Part shown: positions 6,226-11,010 of the stretch, one piece after another
Position numbering within the stretch: the first letter of the stretch is position 1
Layout: each line of letters opens with the position of its first letter
Assembly: GCA_030693105.1 (NCBI GenBank)
Contig: JAUYBK010000083.1
Location: 1 to 11,010, forward strand
Direction of reading: 5' to 3'
DNA: 11,010 nucleotides
Origin: Methanobacteriaceae archaeon
Lineage (GTDB): Archaea; Methanobacteriota; Methanobacteria; Methanobacteriales; Methanobacteriaceae
Position numbers and translations under genes: made by a program
The notes under the pieces: model-generated
What the model saw: only the letters and a program-made list of their open reading frames with translations
Database searches by the model: none
Told to the model about the DNA's origin: nothing

Positions 6226-6635
6226 CTAATATTTTCGCCCATAATAAAATCGCGAAATAACATAAAGTAACAGACAAAATGCTGCTAATGAGAATAAGGT
6301 ATAACCAACCACCAATAATTGAGGGTAACTATCTCTTAAAGCCACGATTACAATACCTATATAAAATATAACCGCTATAATATCCCTAAACTCATGTTAG
6401 CTGCTTTTTCGTTTATCAATTGGGTTTTTTCGTCTTCTATAACTTTAGAATCATCCCCCTGGAACATTTCTTGCATGTTGTTTCGGTGGACGTAAATAAC
6501 CGGAATCAGGGCAATTAACAAGATTAGGGCCAGCCCTACTATCTAAATATTGGCCAATAACAATCCAACTATCCATAAGGCTGTGACAAAACCAGACATA
6601 ATTTTCAAGATGAGTCCTAATTTTTTGAGATTCAT
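6226..6635 (-). pseudogene. DUF2178-type membrane protein, broken gene
   Basis: From ATG 6635 the translation reads MNLKKLGLILKIMSGFVTAL with a first helix, then an in-frame TAG after LLLANI, then a second helix GLALILLIALIPVIYVHRNN. A soluble stretch rich in acidic residues follows, including IEDEKTQLINEKAANMS. A frameshift near 6390 is needed to continue through AVIFYIGIVIVALRDS and LFSLAAFCLLLYVISRFYYG to a TAG at 6228-6226. The four-helix layout, the EDEKTQ-INEKAA loop and the terminal FYYGRK match the small DUF2178 membrane proteins often encoded beside an XRE regulator. One nonsense codon and one frameshift make it non-functional as read. GGAG lies nine bases before the ATG. Confidence 0.75.
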
Positions 6636-6658
6636 AATAATCGCTCCATGTAACTAAT

Positions 6659-6686
6659 ACTTTACATAATGTTATACAAACTTTAC
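6659..6686 (-). promoter_or_regulatory. Promoter of the DUF2178-XRE-CPBP operon with flanking direct repeats
   Basis: On the minus strand a TATA-like TTGTATAAC sits about 40 bases upstream of the DUF2178 ATG. It is bracketed by two copies of GTAAAGT (plus-strand ACTTTAC at 6659-6665 and 6680-6686), 21 bases apart, which is two helical turns. This would suit a dimeric XRE protein covering the TATA box for autorepression. The operator role is inferred. Confidence 0.4.
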
Positions 6687-6742
6687 TAAATGTCTATGTT
6701 AGTTGACTTTGAGAGTAAAATTGCTGGAGACCTCTTTCTTTT

Positions 6743-6808
6743 AAAAAAATTGCTTGTATAATAGAGAAAGTCAAATATTACCGTAAGAGATAGGAGTGGA
6801 ATCTTATG
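6743..6808 (+). repeat. Duplicated promoter/leader, copy 1
   Basis: This segment contains A7, a TATA box (TTGTATAATA, about 6754-6763), a leader, a GGAGTGGA ribosome site and an ATG. It is repeated in the same orientation at 7880-7945. The last 38 bases up to the ATG (6771-6808) differ from copy 2 at only two positions; the TATA part differs by a few substitutions and one base of length. A GAGAGTAAA motif occurs upstream of both copies (6711-6719 and 7864-7872). Most of the 333-base spacer 6636-6968 consists of this unit, the divergent XRE-operon promoter, a 17-codon ORF, a T-run and the promoter of the next gene. Confidence 0.85.
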
Positions 6809-6859
6809 GAAACTTGTAAAGAACTCGAAAATATAACAAGACCAACTAGGTCCAGTTAG
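6806..6859 (+). other. 17-codon ORF behind leader copy 1
   Basis: The ATG at the end of leader copy 1 opens METCKELENITRPTRSS and then a TAG. It has the same promoter and ribosome site as the iron-sulfur flavoprotein gene behind copy 2, but its sequence does not resemble that protein's N-terminus. It is either the remnant of a gene lost by deletion, or a genuine tiny peptide. Coding status is unknown. Confidence 0.35.
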
Positions 6860-6890
6860 CATAACTTGGAATTAATCAAAACCTCTTATA

Positions 6891-6897
6891 TTTTTTT
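6891..6897 (+). terminator. T-run ending the copy 1 transcript
   Basis: Seven Ts in an A+T-rich stretch, 31 bases after the stop of the 17-codon ORF. It would end a transcript of roughly 110 bases begun at leader copy 1. Confidence 0.45.
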
Positions 6898-6915
6898 ATT
6901 AATACAACAATAGAA

Positions 6916-6959
6916 TTTAAATATAATTATTCTAAATTATAATTAAGATTTTAAGGAGG
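6916..6959 (+). promoter_or_regulatory. TATA box and Shine-Dalgarno site of the membrane protein gene
   Basis: TTTAAATATA (6916-6925) is a TATA candidate that would start transcription around 6945-6950. AAGGAGG (6953-6959) is a strong ribosome site nine bases before the ATG at 6969. The gene thus has its own signals and does not need leader copy 1. Confidence 0.55.
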
Positions 6960-6968
6960 CAGAAAAAA

Positions 6969-7670
6969 ATGAGCTATTTGAATCCTGATAAGGGGGAAAT
7001 GAGTCCTCTTCAAAGAAATTTACTTAGAATAATGCGAATATTTCTACTTGTAGCTGGTATTTATATTACCATATTTGGAGGTGCCAATGGTGCCGAACGA
7101 ATTTTTGGAATACTGATCCTGGTGGCCTTAGCTATCATAAATGCTCCATCATTTATTACAAAAGGCAAAATAAACGCTATACCTGTAGAAATTGAACTTA
7201 TATTGCTGTCTATGGTGCTGTTTGAACTGGTGTGGGGAGATGCAATGGGATTGTACGTTAAACTTCCATACTATGACAACTTCATGCACTTCATGCTGCC
7301 ATTATATATTGCCCTTATCAGCATGATGTTGGTTTACACCATGTACTACTACAGACGTCTAAAGATGTCTTTAGCAGGGATGGCTATTGTAATTGTAGTA
7401 GTAACCATAGGATTAGGCGGAATACTAGAAATGGGAGAGTACACCTACGATAAATACTTATCTCAAGGTCCTTTAGGCGATATAACTGGAAACACCCAGA
7501 TGCAAGGCTCACCTACCCAGGATGCCCATGAAGATACTATGAACGACCTCTTCACCGATACTGCCGGAGGCATAGTGGGTGCTTTAATTGGAGTGTTGCT
7601 TATCAGGCGAGCAGAGAAAGAAGGAGGGCACTGGAAAATAGCCGAAGATGTTGAAAAAATGACAAAATAA
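6969..7670 (+). CDS. DUF2238/YjdF-like multi-pass membrane protein
   Basis: A 233-residue protein with about six hydrophobic segments (near residues 20-36, 43-60, 72-88, 108-128, 134-153 and 198-213). Polar residues at membrane borders follow the pattern of the DUF2238/YjdF family: YYDNFMHFMLP (Asp103, His107, Pro111), ILEMGEYTYD (Glu154, Glu157), and QDAHEDTMND with DTAGG (Gln184 to Gly201). Family members have no established biochemical function; the conserved Asp/His/Glu set suggests metal or proton binding within the membrane (inference). It lies between the two copies of the duplicated leader and has its own TATA box, ribosome site and terminator. Codon use is like its neighbours. Confidence 0.8.
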   Translation: MSYLNPDKGEMSPLQRNLLRIMRIFLLVAGIYITIFGGANGAERIFGILILVALAIINAPSFITKGKINAIPVEIELILLSMVLFELVWGDAMGLYVKLPYYDNFMHFMLPLYIALISMMLVYTMYYYRRLKMSLAGMAIVIVVVTIGLGGILEMGEYTYDKYLSQGPLGDITGNTQMQGSPTQDAHEDTMNDLFTDTAGGIVGALIGVLLIRRAEKEGGHWKIAEDVEKMTK

Positions 7671-7706
7671 CTTCCTTTTTTATTTTTCTACAATTTTCTT
7701 TTTTTC
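7671..7706 (+). terminator. T-rich terminator after the membrane protein gene
   Basis: Starting right after the stop, the sequence is nearly all pyrimidine with several T-runs, the longest seven Ts at 7699-7705. The rest of the spacer to 7879 is A+T-rich and shows no gene. Confidence 0.65.
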
Positions 7707-7879
7707 TATTAGGTTAACCATGTATTGTTTTTTGTTTTTTGGAATGAAAATACTTGGAATAAACCCTTAATAAGGAATAATGTCTATTCACTAAATTTTT
7801 TGATTCATTAAGAACTAATTGTTAATTCAACGATTTGGATACTATGGTCAGTTAATTAGCCAAGAGAGTAAACAGATTT

Positions 7880-7945
7880 AAAAAAAATTGCTTATATAAA
7901 GGGAAAGTCAAATATTACCGTAAGATATAGGAGTGGAGTCTTATG
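7880..7945 (+). repeat. Duplicated promoter/leader, copy 2 (drives the flavoprotein gene)
   Basis: Same unit as 6743-6808: A8, TATA box (TTATATAAA, 7892-7900), leader, GGAGTGGA ribosome site, ATG at 7943. The expected transcription start is near 7922, which would leave a leader of about 20 bases. Identity to copy 1 is highest (36 of 38) from 7908 to the ATG, that is, over the initiation region and leader rather than just the TATA box. Confidence 0.85.
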
Positions 7946-8512
7946 AGTAAGGTTGTAATGATATGTGCCAGTCCCCGTAAAAAGAGCAACACCATGGAAG
8001 TTTTAGTAGAATGCACCCAGGTACTGGAAGGTGAAGGCCTGGAAGTAGAGATAATATCTCTTCGCAAAAAGAAAATTAATTCCTGTCAGGCCTGCTTGAA
8101 GTGTGCCGAAATCAAAAAGTGCAAATTAGATGACGGACTCAATGACATTATTGAAAAGGTCCGGGAGGCAGACGGGTTAATTTTAGGCACTCCCGTCTAC
8201 TTTGGAACTGCCCGGGGAGATTTGATGGCTGCCCTGCAGCGGATGGGAATGGTCAGTATGGTCACCGACAAGTACCTCTCCTGGAAAGTAGGAGGACCGA
8301 TAGCCGTGGCCCGGCGAGGCGGACATACCGCCACCATCCAGGAGCTCCTGATGTTCTACTTCATAAATGACATGATCGTCCCGGGCAGCACCTACTGGAA
8401 CATGGTAGTGGCCCACGCCCCAGGAGAAGCAGGTGATGATGAAGAGGGAATCAAAACCGCACGCCGCTTCGCCGAAAATGTTGGTAAGCTGATTAACAAG
8501 ATAAAAGAATAA
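7943..8512 (+). CDS. Iron-sulfur flavoprotein (flavodoxin-like NADPH-dependent FMN reductase family)
   Basis: A 189-residue flavodoxin-fold protein. The FMN phosphate loop is ASPRKKSNTM (residues 9-18). A compact cysteine motif, Cys48-X2-Cys51-X2-Cys54-X5-Cys60, is the [4Fe-4S] signature of archaeal iron-sulfur flavoproteins. The second flavin-contact segment GTPVYFGTARGDL follows. Length is usual. Members are cytoplasmic electron carriers in methanogens that accept electrons from ferredoxin or reduce oxygen and peroxide. Which partner is used here cannot be read. The gene opens a five-gene plus-strand run and has its own promoter, shared in sequence with leader copy 1. The next start is 18 bases after the stop. 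Confidence 0.9.
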   Translation: MSKVVMICASPRKKSNTMEVLVECTQVLEGEGLEVEIISLRKKKINSCQACLKCAEIKKCKLDDGLNDIIEKVREADGLILGTPVYFGTARGDLMAALQRMGMVSMVTDKYLSWKVGGPIAVARRGGHTATIQELLMFYFINDMIVPGSTYWNMVVAHAPGEAGDDEEGIKTARRFAENVGKLINKIKE

Positions 8513-8530
8513 AATCAGAAAGGGACTACT

Positions 8531-9286
8531 ATGGGAGAACAGGAACTTTATCGTAAGTATGCCCAGTACTACGATTTAATCTATGATTGGATGGATTATC
8601 CTGGAGAATCAGAGTTCATAACCGAGATTGTAGCTTTAAATAAAAAATCAGATGGTTTAGAACTTTTAGATGTTGCGTGTGGTACCGGAGGCCACGCCCA
8701 ATATTTGAAAGATTCGTTTAACGTAATGGGTGTGGATCTTAATCCGGAAATGCTGGAAATAGCCCGAAAAAAACTCCCGGATGTGAATTTCGTCCAGGGA
8801 GATATGAAGAACTTGAAATTAAATAAAAAGTTCGACTTTGTTGTCTGCCTTTTCTCGGCCATAAACTACAATTCCAATCTTCAAGAACTTAGAGAAACCT
8901 TTGAAAGATTTTATAATATCCTAAAACCTGGAGGAGTTCTTCTTTTCGATTTAGGTTTCTGTTTGGAGAACTGGGATGAAGGCCGGATGCTGGTGGACGC
9001 TGCTGTAGAAGGAGATCTTCAACTAGCCAGAATTTGCCAGAGCAGACTGCAAAACAGAGTATTCAACGCTAACTTCGTCTTTCTAGTTAAAAATGATGGA
9101 GTAATGGATTTTGAGATTGACCAACACTTTATCGGAGTGTTCCCCACCAAAGACGTTAAAAATATTCTGGAAGAATTGGGGATGGAATGTCATATCCATC
9201 AGGGATACCAGGACCAGCCATGGGATCCTGAAAAAAACGAAAGACCAGTCTTCGTATGTGTAAAAAAATTGAGGAGATGTTTATAA
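8531..9286 (+). CDS. Class I SAM-dependent methyltransferase
   Basis: A 251-residue Rossmann-fold methyltransferase. Motif I is LDVACGTGGHA (46-56), the ribose-binding acidic residue is Asp69 (MGVDLNPEML), motif II/III is VQGDMKNLKL, and the following strand is FDFVVCLFSAINYN. KPGGVLLFDL marks motif post-III. The C-terminal half (DFEIDQHFIGVFPTKDVKNI) is a substrate-side beta region seen in small-molecule methyltransferases. The substrate is unknown. An AAGGGACT ribosome site precedes the ATG, which lies 18 bases after the flavoprotein stop, so the two are likely co-transcribed. The Shine-Dalgarno of the next gene lies inside the last codons. Confidence 0.88.
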   Translation: MGEQELYRKYAQYYDLIYDWMDYPGESEFITEIVALNKKSDGLELLDVACGTGGHAQYLKDSFNVMGVDLNPEMLEIARKKLPDVNFVQGDMKNLKLNKKFDFVVCLFSAINYNSNLQELRETFERFYNILKPGGVLLFDLGFCLENWDEGRMLVDAAVEGDLQLARICQSRLQNRVFNANFVFLVKNDGVMDFEIDQHFIGVFPTKDVKNILEELGMECHIHQGYQDQPWDPEKNERPVFVCVKKLRRCL

Positions 9287-9610
9287 GTGCGTATTGCCAT
9301 TGCAACTACTGACAAAATAAATGCCGCCCACTTCGGGAGAGCTCAGGGCTTCGCTGTCTACCAATGGGAAGAAGGCGAGCCAGAATTTGTAGATTACAGG
9401 GAAACAAATGTCACTCCTGGTGAAAAGCACCAGTGGAGTAAGGGTTTGAGCCTTTTAAAAGATTGTGAAGTTATTATAGTGGCCCAAGCAGGCATGAATG
9501 CCAAGTATGGCATCAAACAGGCCGGACTAAAACTAGTGGAAGAGGAAGGAACTGTGGAGGACGTGTTATCTAGCTACGTTAAACACGTAGAGTTCATGAA
9601 GCAGTTATAA
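9287..9610 (+). CDS. NifX/NifB-C-type dinitrogenase cofactor-binding domain protein
   Basis: A 107-residue single-domain protein. It starts with GTG directly after the methyltransferase stop (TAA-GTG), with GGAG eleven bases upstream. The pattern MRIAIATTDKINAAHFGRAQ then FAVYQWEEGE, and the later DCEVIIVAQAGMNAKYG with VEEEGTVEDVLSSYV, is the Fe-Mo_cluster-binding (NifX/NafY/NifB C-terminal) fold. In nitrogen fixation such proteins hold iron-molybdenum cofactor or its precursor. Stand-alone copies are common in methanogens without a known ligand. The usual HFG motif (residues 15-17) is present. Zero spacing to the methyltransferase suggests joint expression and possibly joint function. No other nif gene is seen here. 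Confidence 0.88.
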   Translation: MRIAIATTDKINAAHFGRAQGFAVYQWEEGEPEFVDYRETNVTPGEKHQWSKGLSLLKDCEVIIVAQAGMNAKYGIKQAGLKLVEEEGTVEDVLSSYVKHVEFMKQL

Positions 9611-9642
9611 TGGCTTGTTTTAATAGTTTTAGAATATTTTAG

Positions 9643-9669
9643 TACATATACCTTCAACTAATTATAGGA
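9643..9669 (+). promoter_or_regulatory. Possible promoter and ribosome site of the second methyltransferase gene
   Basis: TACATATA (9643-9650) could be a TATA box in the 65-base spacer, but it lies only 26 bases before the ATG, so it would give a leaderless or nearly leaderless mRNA. A modest AGGA at 9666-9669 lies six bases before the ATG. T-runs earlier in the spacer may end the upstream transcript. Confidence 0.3.
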
Positions 9670-9675
9670 AAAATC

Positions 9676-10478
9676 ATGAACCCCGAATATGTCCATGGAT
9701 ATTCTAAAAGAGAGGCCCTACGGTTGGCAGATCAGGCCAATACAATGGCAGAAATATTACACCACGACACTATCTATCCGGTCCATAACAGAATACTAGA
9801 AGCAGGTTGTGGTGTAGGGGCTCAAAGAGTTATACTGGCAAAAAAAACCCAGAAGCTCATATTACTTCCATAGATATCTCTCAAGAATCTCTCGATCATG
9901 CTAAGGCTACAGTAAAGAAAGAAAAAGTCCCAAATGTCCAGTTCCAACAGGCGGACATCATGGACCTAACTTTTCCCAATGAAAGTTTTGACCATATTTT
10001 TGTCTGTTTCGTATTAGAACATCTTTCCAGCCATAAAGATGCTCTTAGAGAGTTGAAAAGAGTGTTGAATAAAGGCGGTACTATTACTGTTATTGAAGGT
10101 GATCATGGCTCCTGCTATTTCCACCCCGAAACAGAAGCTGCAAAAAAAGTTTGGAATTGCCTAATAACTTGCCAGAAGCGTTTAGATTGCAATCCCAACA
10201 TTGGACACGAACTATATCCAATCATGGAGGAATCTGGTTTTAAAGACATTCCAATAACTCCTAGAATAGTCTACGCGGATCAGAGCAAACCCTTATTGGT
10301 GGATGGATTCATTAAAAAGACCATCATTGCCATGGTGGCAGGTGTTAACGAACAAGCACTCCATCTGGGTCTGGTTGATGAGAAGACCTGGGTAAGGGGT
10401 ATTAAGGATCTTTATAAAACTGCTGGATCAGGAGGAACTTTCTTTTATAACTTTTTAAAGGGTGTGGGAGTAAAATAA
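9676..10478 (+). pseudogene. SAM-dependent methyltransferase split by a frameshift
   Basis: The first frame (9676-9873, 65 codons) carries motif I, ILEAGCGVGAQRVILAKK, and then runs into a TAG. The rest of the enzyme continues in the next frame: NPEAHITSIDISQESLDHAK, VQFQQADIMDLTFPNESFDH, FVLEHL, VLNKGGTITVIEGDHGS, and a C-terminal half to a TAA at 10478. The break is in an A8 run (9840-9847). Adding one A restores a 267-residue class I methyltransferase of the UbiE/arsenite-methyltransferase-like type. It may be a real mutation, a slippage or phase-variable site, or a sequencing error in the homopolymer. No other lesion is seen, which favours error or a very recent change. Substrate unknown. 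Confidence 0.8.
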
Positions 10479-10489
10479 AGATTAATCTT
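10478..10489. repeat. 12-bp perfect palindrome between the methyltransferase and radical SAM genes
   Basis: AAGATTAATCTT reads the same on both strands and starts at the last base of the methyltransferase stop codon. It could be an operator half-site pair, or chance in A+T-rich DNA. No T-run follows, so it is not a convincing terminator. Confidence 0.3.
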
Positions 10490-10518
10490 AATACTATTCT
10501 TAAAATAGCAGGTTTCAA

Positions 10519-11010
10519 ATGATAAAAGGAAAAGCCATCCTCATAGGCTCAGAAGACGAAGAAAACCTGGCTATCCGTTATCTGGGAGCTAATTTAACGA
10601 AAAACAAACATGCAGTTAGAATAGTAGCCTGCTCCCGTGAAGACGACTTTCCAACGGTATCAGATGGAGTAATATCTTTTCGGCCGGATATGGTGGCCGT
10701 TTCTATGGCTTTCCAATCACTGGCACCCATGTTCCTGGAACTCATGGAAAAAATAAATCAAATAAGGCCGGAAGTTCACGTTACCGTGGGAGGGCATTTT
10801 CCCACCTTTGAATACTTAAGACTCCTTGAATATCCAACTATTGACTCGGTGATACGGTTTGAAGGAGAAGAACCAATTACTCTCCTTCTGGAAGCCATAA
10901 TTAATAATTCAGATTTTGATAATATCCCTAATCTTGTTTACAAAGAAAATAGTGCCATTAAAGAAAATTCATGTCAAGTTCGATTCCCCAACCTTGATCT
11001 TCTGCCCTTT
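10519..11010 (+). CDS. B12-binding-type radical SAM protein, N-terminal part (runs off the window)
   Basis: The 164 codons present encode a Rossmann-like cobalamin-binding-type domain. It starts MIKGKAILIGSEDEENLAIR, continues with SFRPDMVAVSMAFQSLAPMF and IRPEVHVTVGGHFPTFEYL, and then DSVIRFEGEEPITLLLEAI. The VGGHFPTF and EGEEPI phrases are typical of the domain that precedes the radical SAM barrel in BchE/HpnP/MTQ-like enzymes. The expected CxxxCxxC cluster site lies beyond the window. The B12-ligand motif DxHxxG is not visible at its usual place (DEENLAIRYLG), so cobalamin may be bound without a histidine or not at all. The ATG has only a weak AGGT upstream and is 40 bases after the broken methyltransferase. 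Confidence 0.85.
   Translation, partial: MIKGKAILIGSEDEENLAIRYLGANLTKNKHAVRIVACSREDDFPTVSDGVISFRPDMVAVSMAFQSLAPMFLELMEKINQIRPEVHVTVGGHFPTFEYLRLLEYPTIDSVIRFEGEEPITLLLEAIINNSDFDNIPNLVYKENSAIKENSCQVRFPNLDLLPF

Noticed and set aside
6210..6263. N-terminal 18-residue extension of the XRE regulator
   Set aside because: The codons overlap the 3' end of the DUF2178 remnant and its stop/Shine-Dalgarno; family members start at MKNKLK-like sequences.
6226..6635. In-frame TAG codons in the DUF2178 gene read as pyrrolysine
   Set aside because: The gene also needs a frameshift, no pylT/pylS is visible, and Methanobacteriales are not known to use pyrrolysine. Ordinary decay is simpler.
7800..7860. Loose inverted AGTTAATTAG/CTAATT-type repeats upstream of leader copy 2
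   Set aside because: Imperfect and in very A+T-rich DNA, so expected by chance. Not annotated as an operator.
6743..7945. Direct repeats taken as target-site duplications or att sites of a mobile element
   Set aside because: The repeats contain a functional promoter and start codon, and no transposase, integrase or terminal inverted repeats lie between or near them.
9287..9610. Part of a nitrogenase cluster
   Set aside because: The NifX-like domain is common as a stand-alone protein in methanogens, and no nifHDKENB gene is visible here.

Overview
The window reads as chromosome of a mesophilic methanogenic archaeon of the Methanobacteriales, most likely Methanobacterium or a close relative (inference). 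The evidence is an archaeal lipid gene (geranylgeranylglyceryl phosphate synthase), ribosomal protein L40e, an archaeal Tsr3, a fused archaeal chelatase-like AAA+/VWA protein, a DUF116 protein, TATA boxes instead of bacterial -35/-10 elements, Shine-Dalgarno sites of the GGTGAT/AGGAGG type, and A+T-rich spacers ending in T-runs.

Layout. Positions 1-869 (minus strand) hold a tight operon, tsr3 > rpl40e > GGGP synthase (cut by the window edge). It is divergent from a stand-alone response-regulator receiver domain at 1012-1416. Positions 1417-1699 have no intact gene but contain a reading frame with two stops that may be a decayed gene. A 662-codon BchI/BchD-like chelatase protein fills 1700-3688 on the minus strand. 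A divergent promoter region with a 20-bp tandem repeat separates it from a plus-strand run: a 50-aa zinc-ribbon protein, a conserved-looking protein of unknown function, and a DUF116 membrane-anchored cysteine-rich protein (3877-5281).

Positions 5307-6635 (minus) hold a half-dead operon: a DUF2178-type membrane protein gene (broken), an intact small XRE-family regulator, and a CPBP-type intramembrane protease gene (broken by two frameshifts and a stop). Only the regulator keeps an open frame.

Positions 6640-11010 (plus) begin with a promoter/leader that occurs twice in direct orientation (6743-6808 and 7880-7945). Copy 1 drives only a 17-codon ORF followed by a T-run. Copy 2 drives an iron-sulfur flavoprotein gene. 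Between them lies a DUF2238-like membrane protein gene with its own promoter and terminator. After the flavoprotein come a SAM methyltransferase, a NifX/NifB-C-type cofactor-binding protein whose start abuts the methyltransferase stop, a second SAM methyltransferase split by a frameshift in an A8 run, and the start of a B12-binding-type radical SAM protein. This 3' group looks like a redox and cofactor-modification neighbourhood, but no substrate can be read from the sequence.

No tRNA, rRNA, CRISPR array, transposase or integrase was seen. I found no clear evidence of an entirely new system. The most unusual items are the duplicated leader, the regulator left between two decayed partner genes, and the cofactor/methyltransferase/radical SAM cluster.
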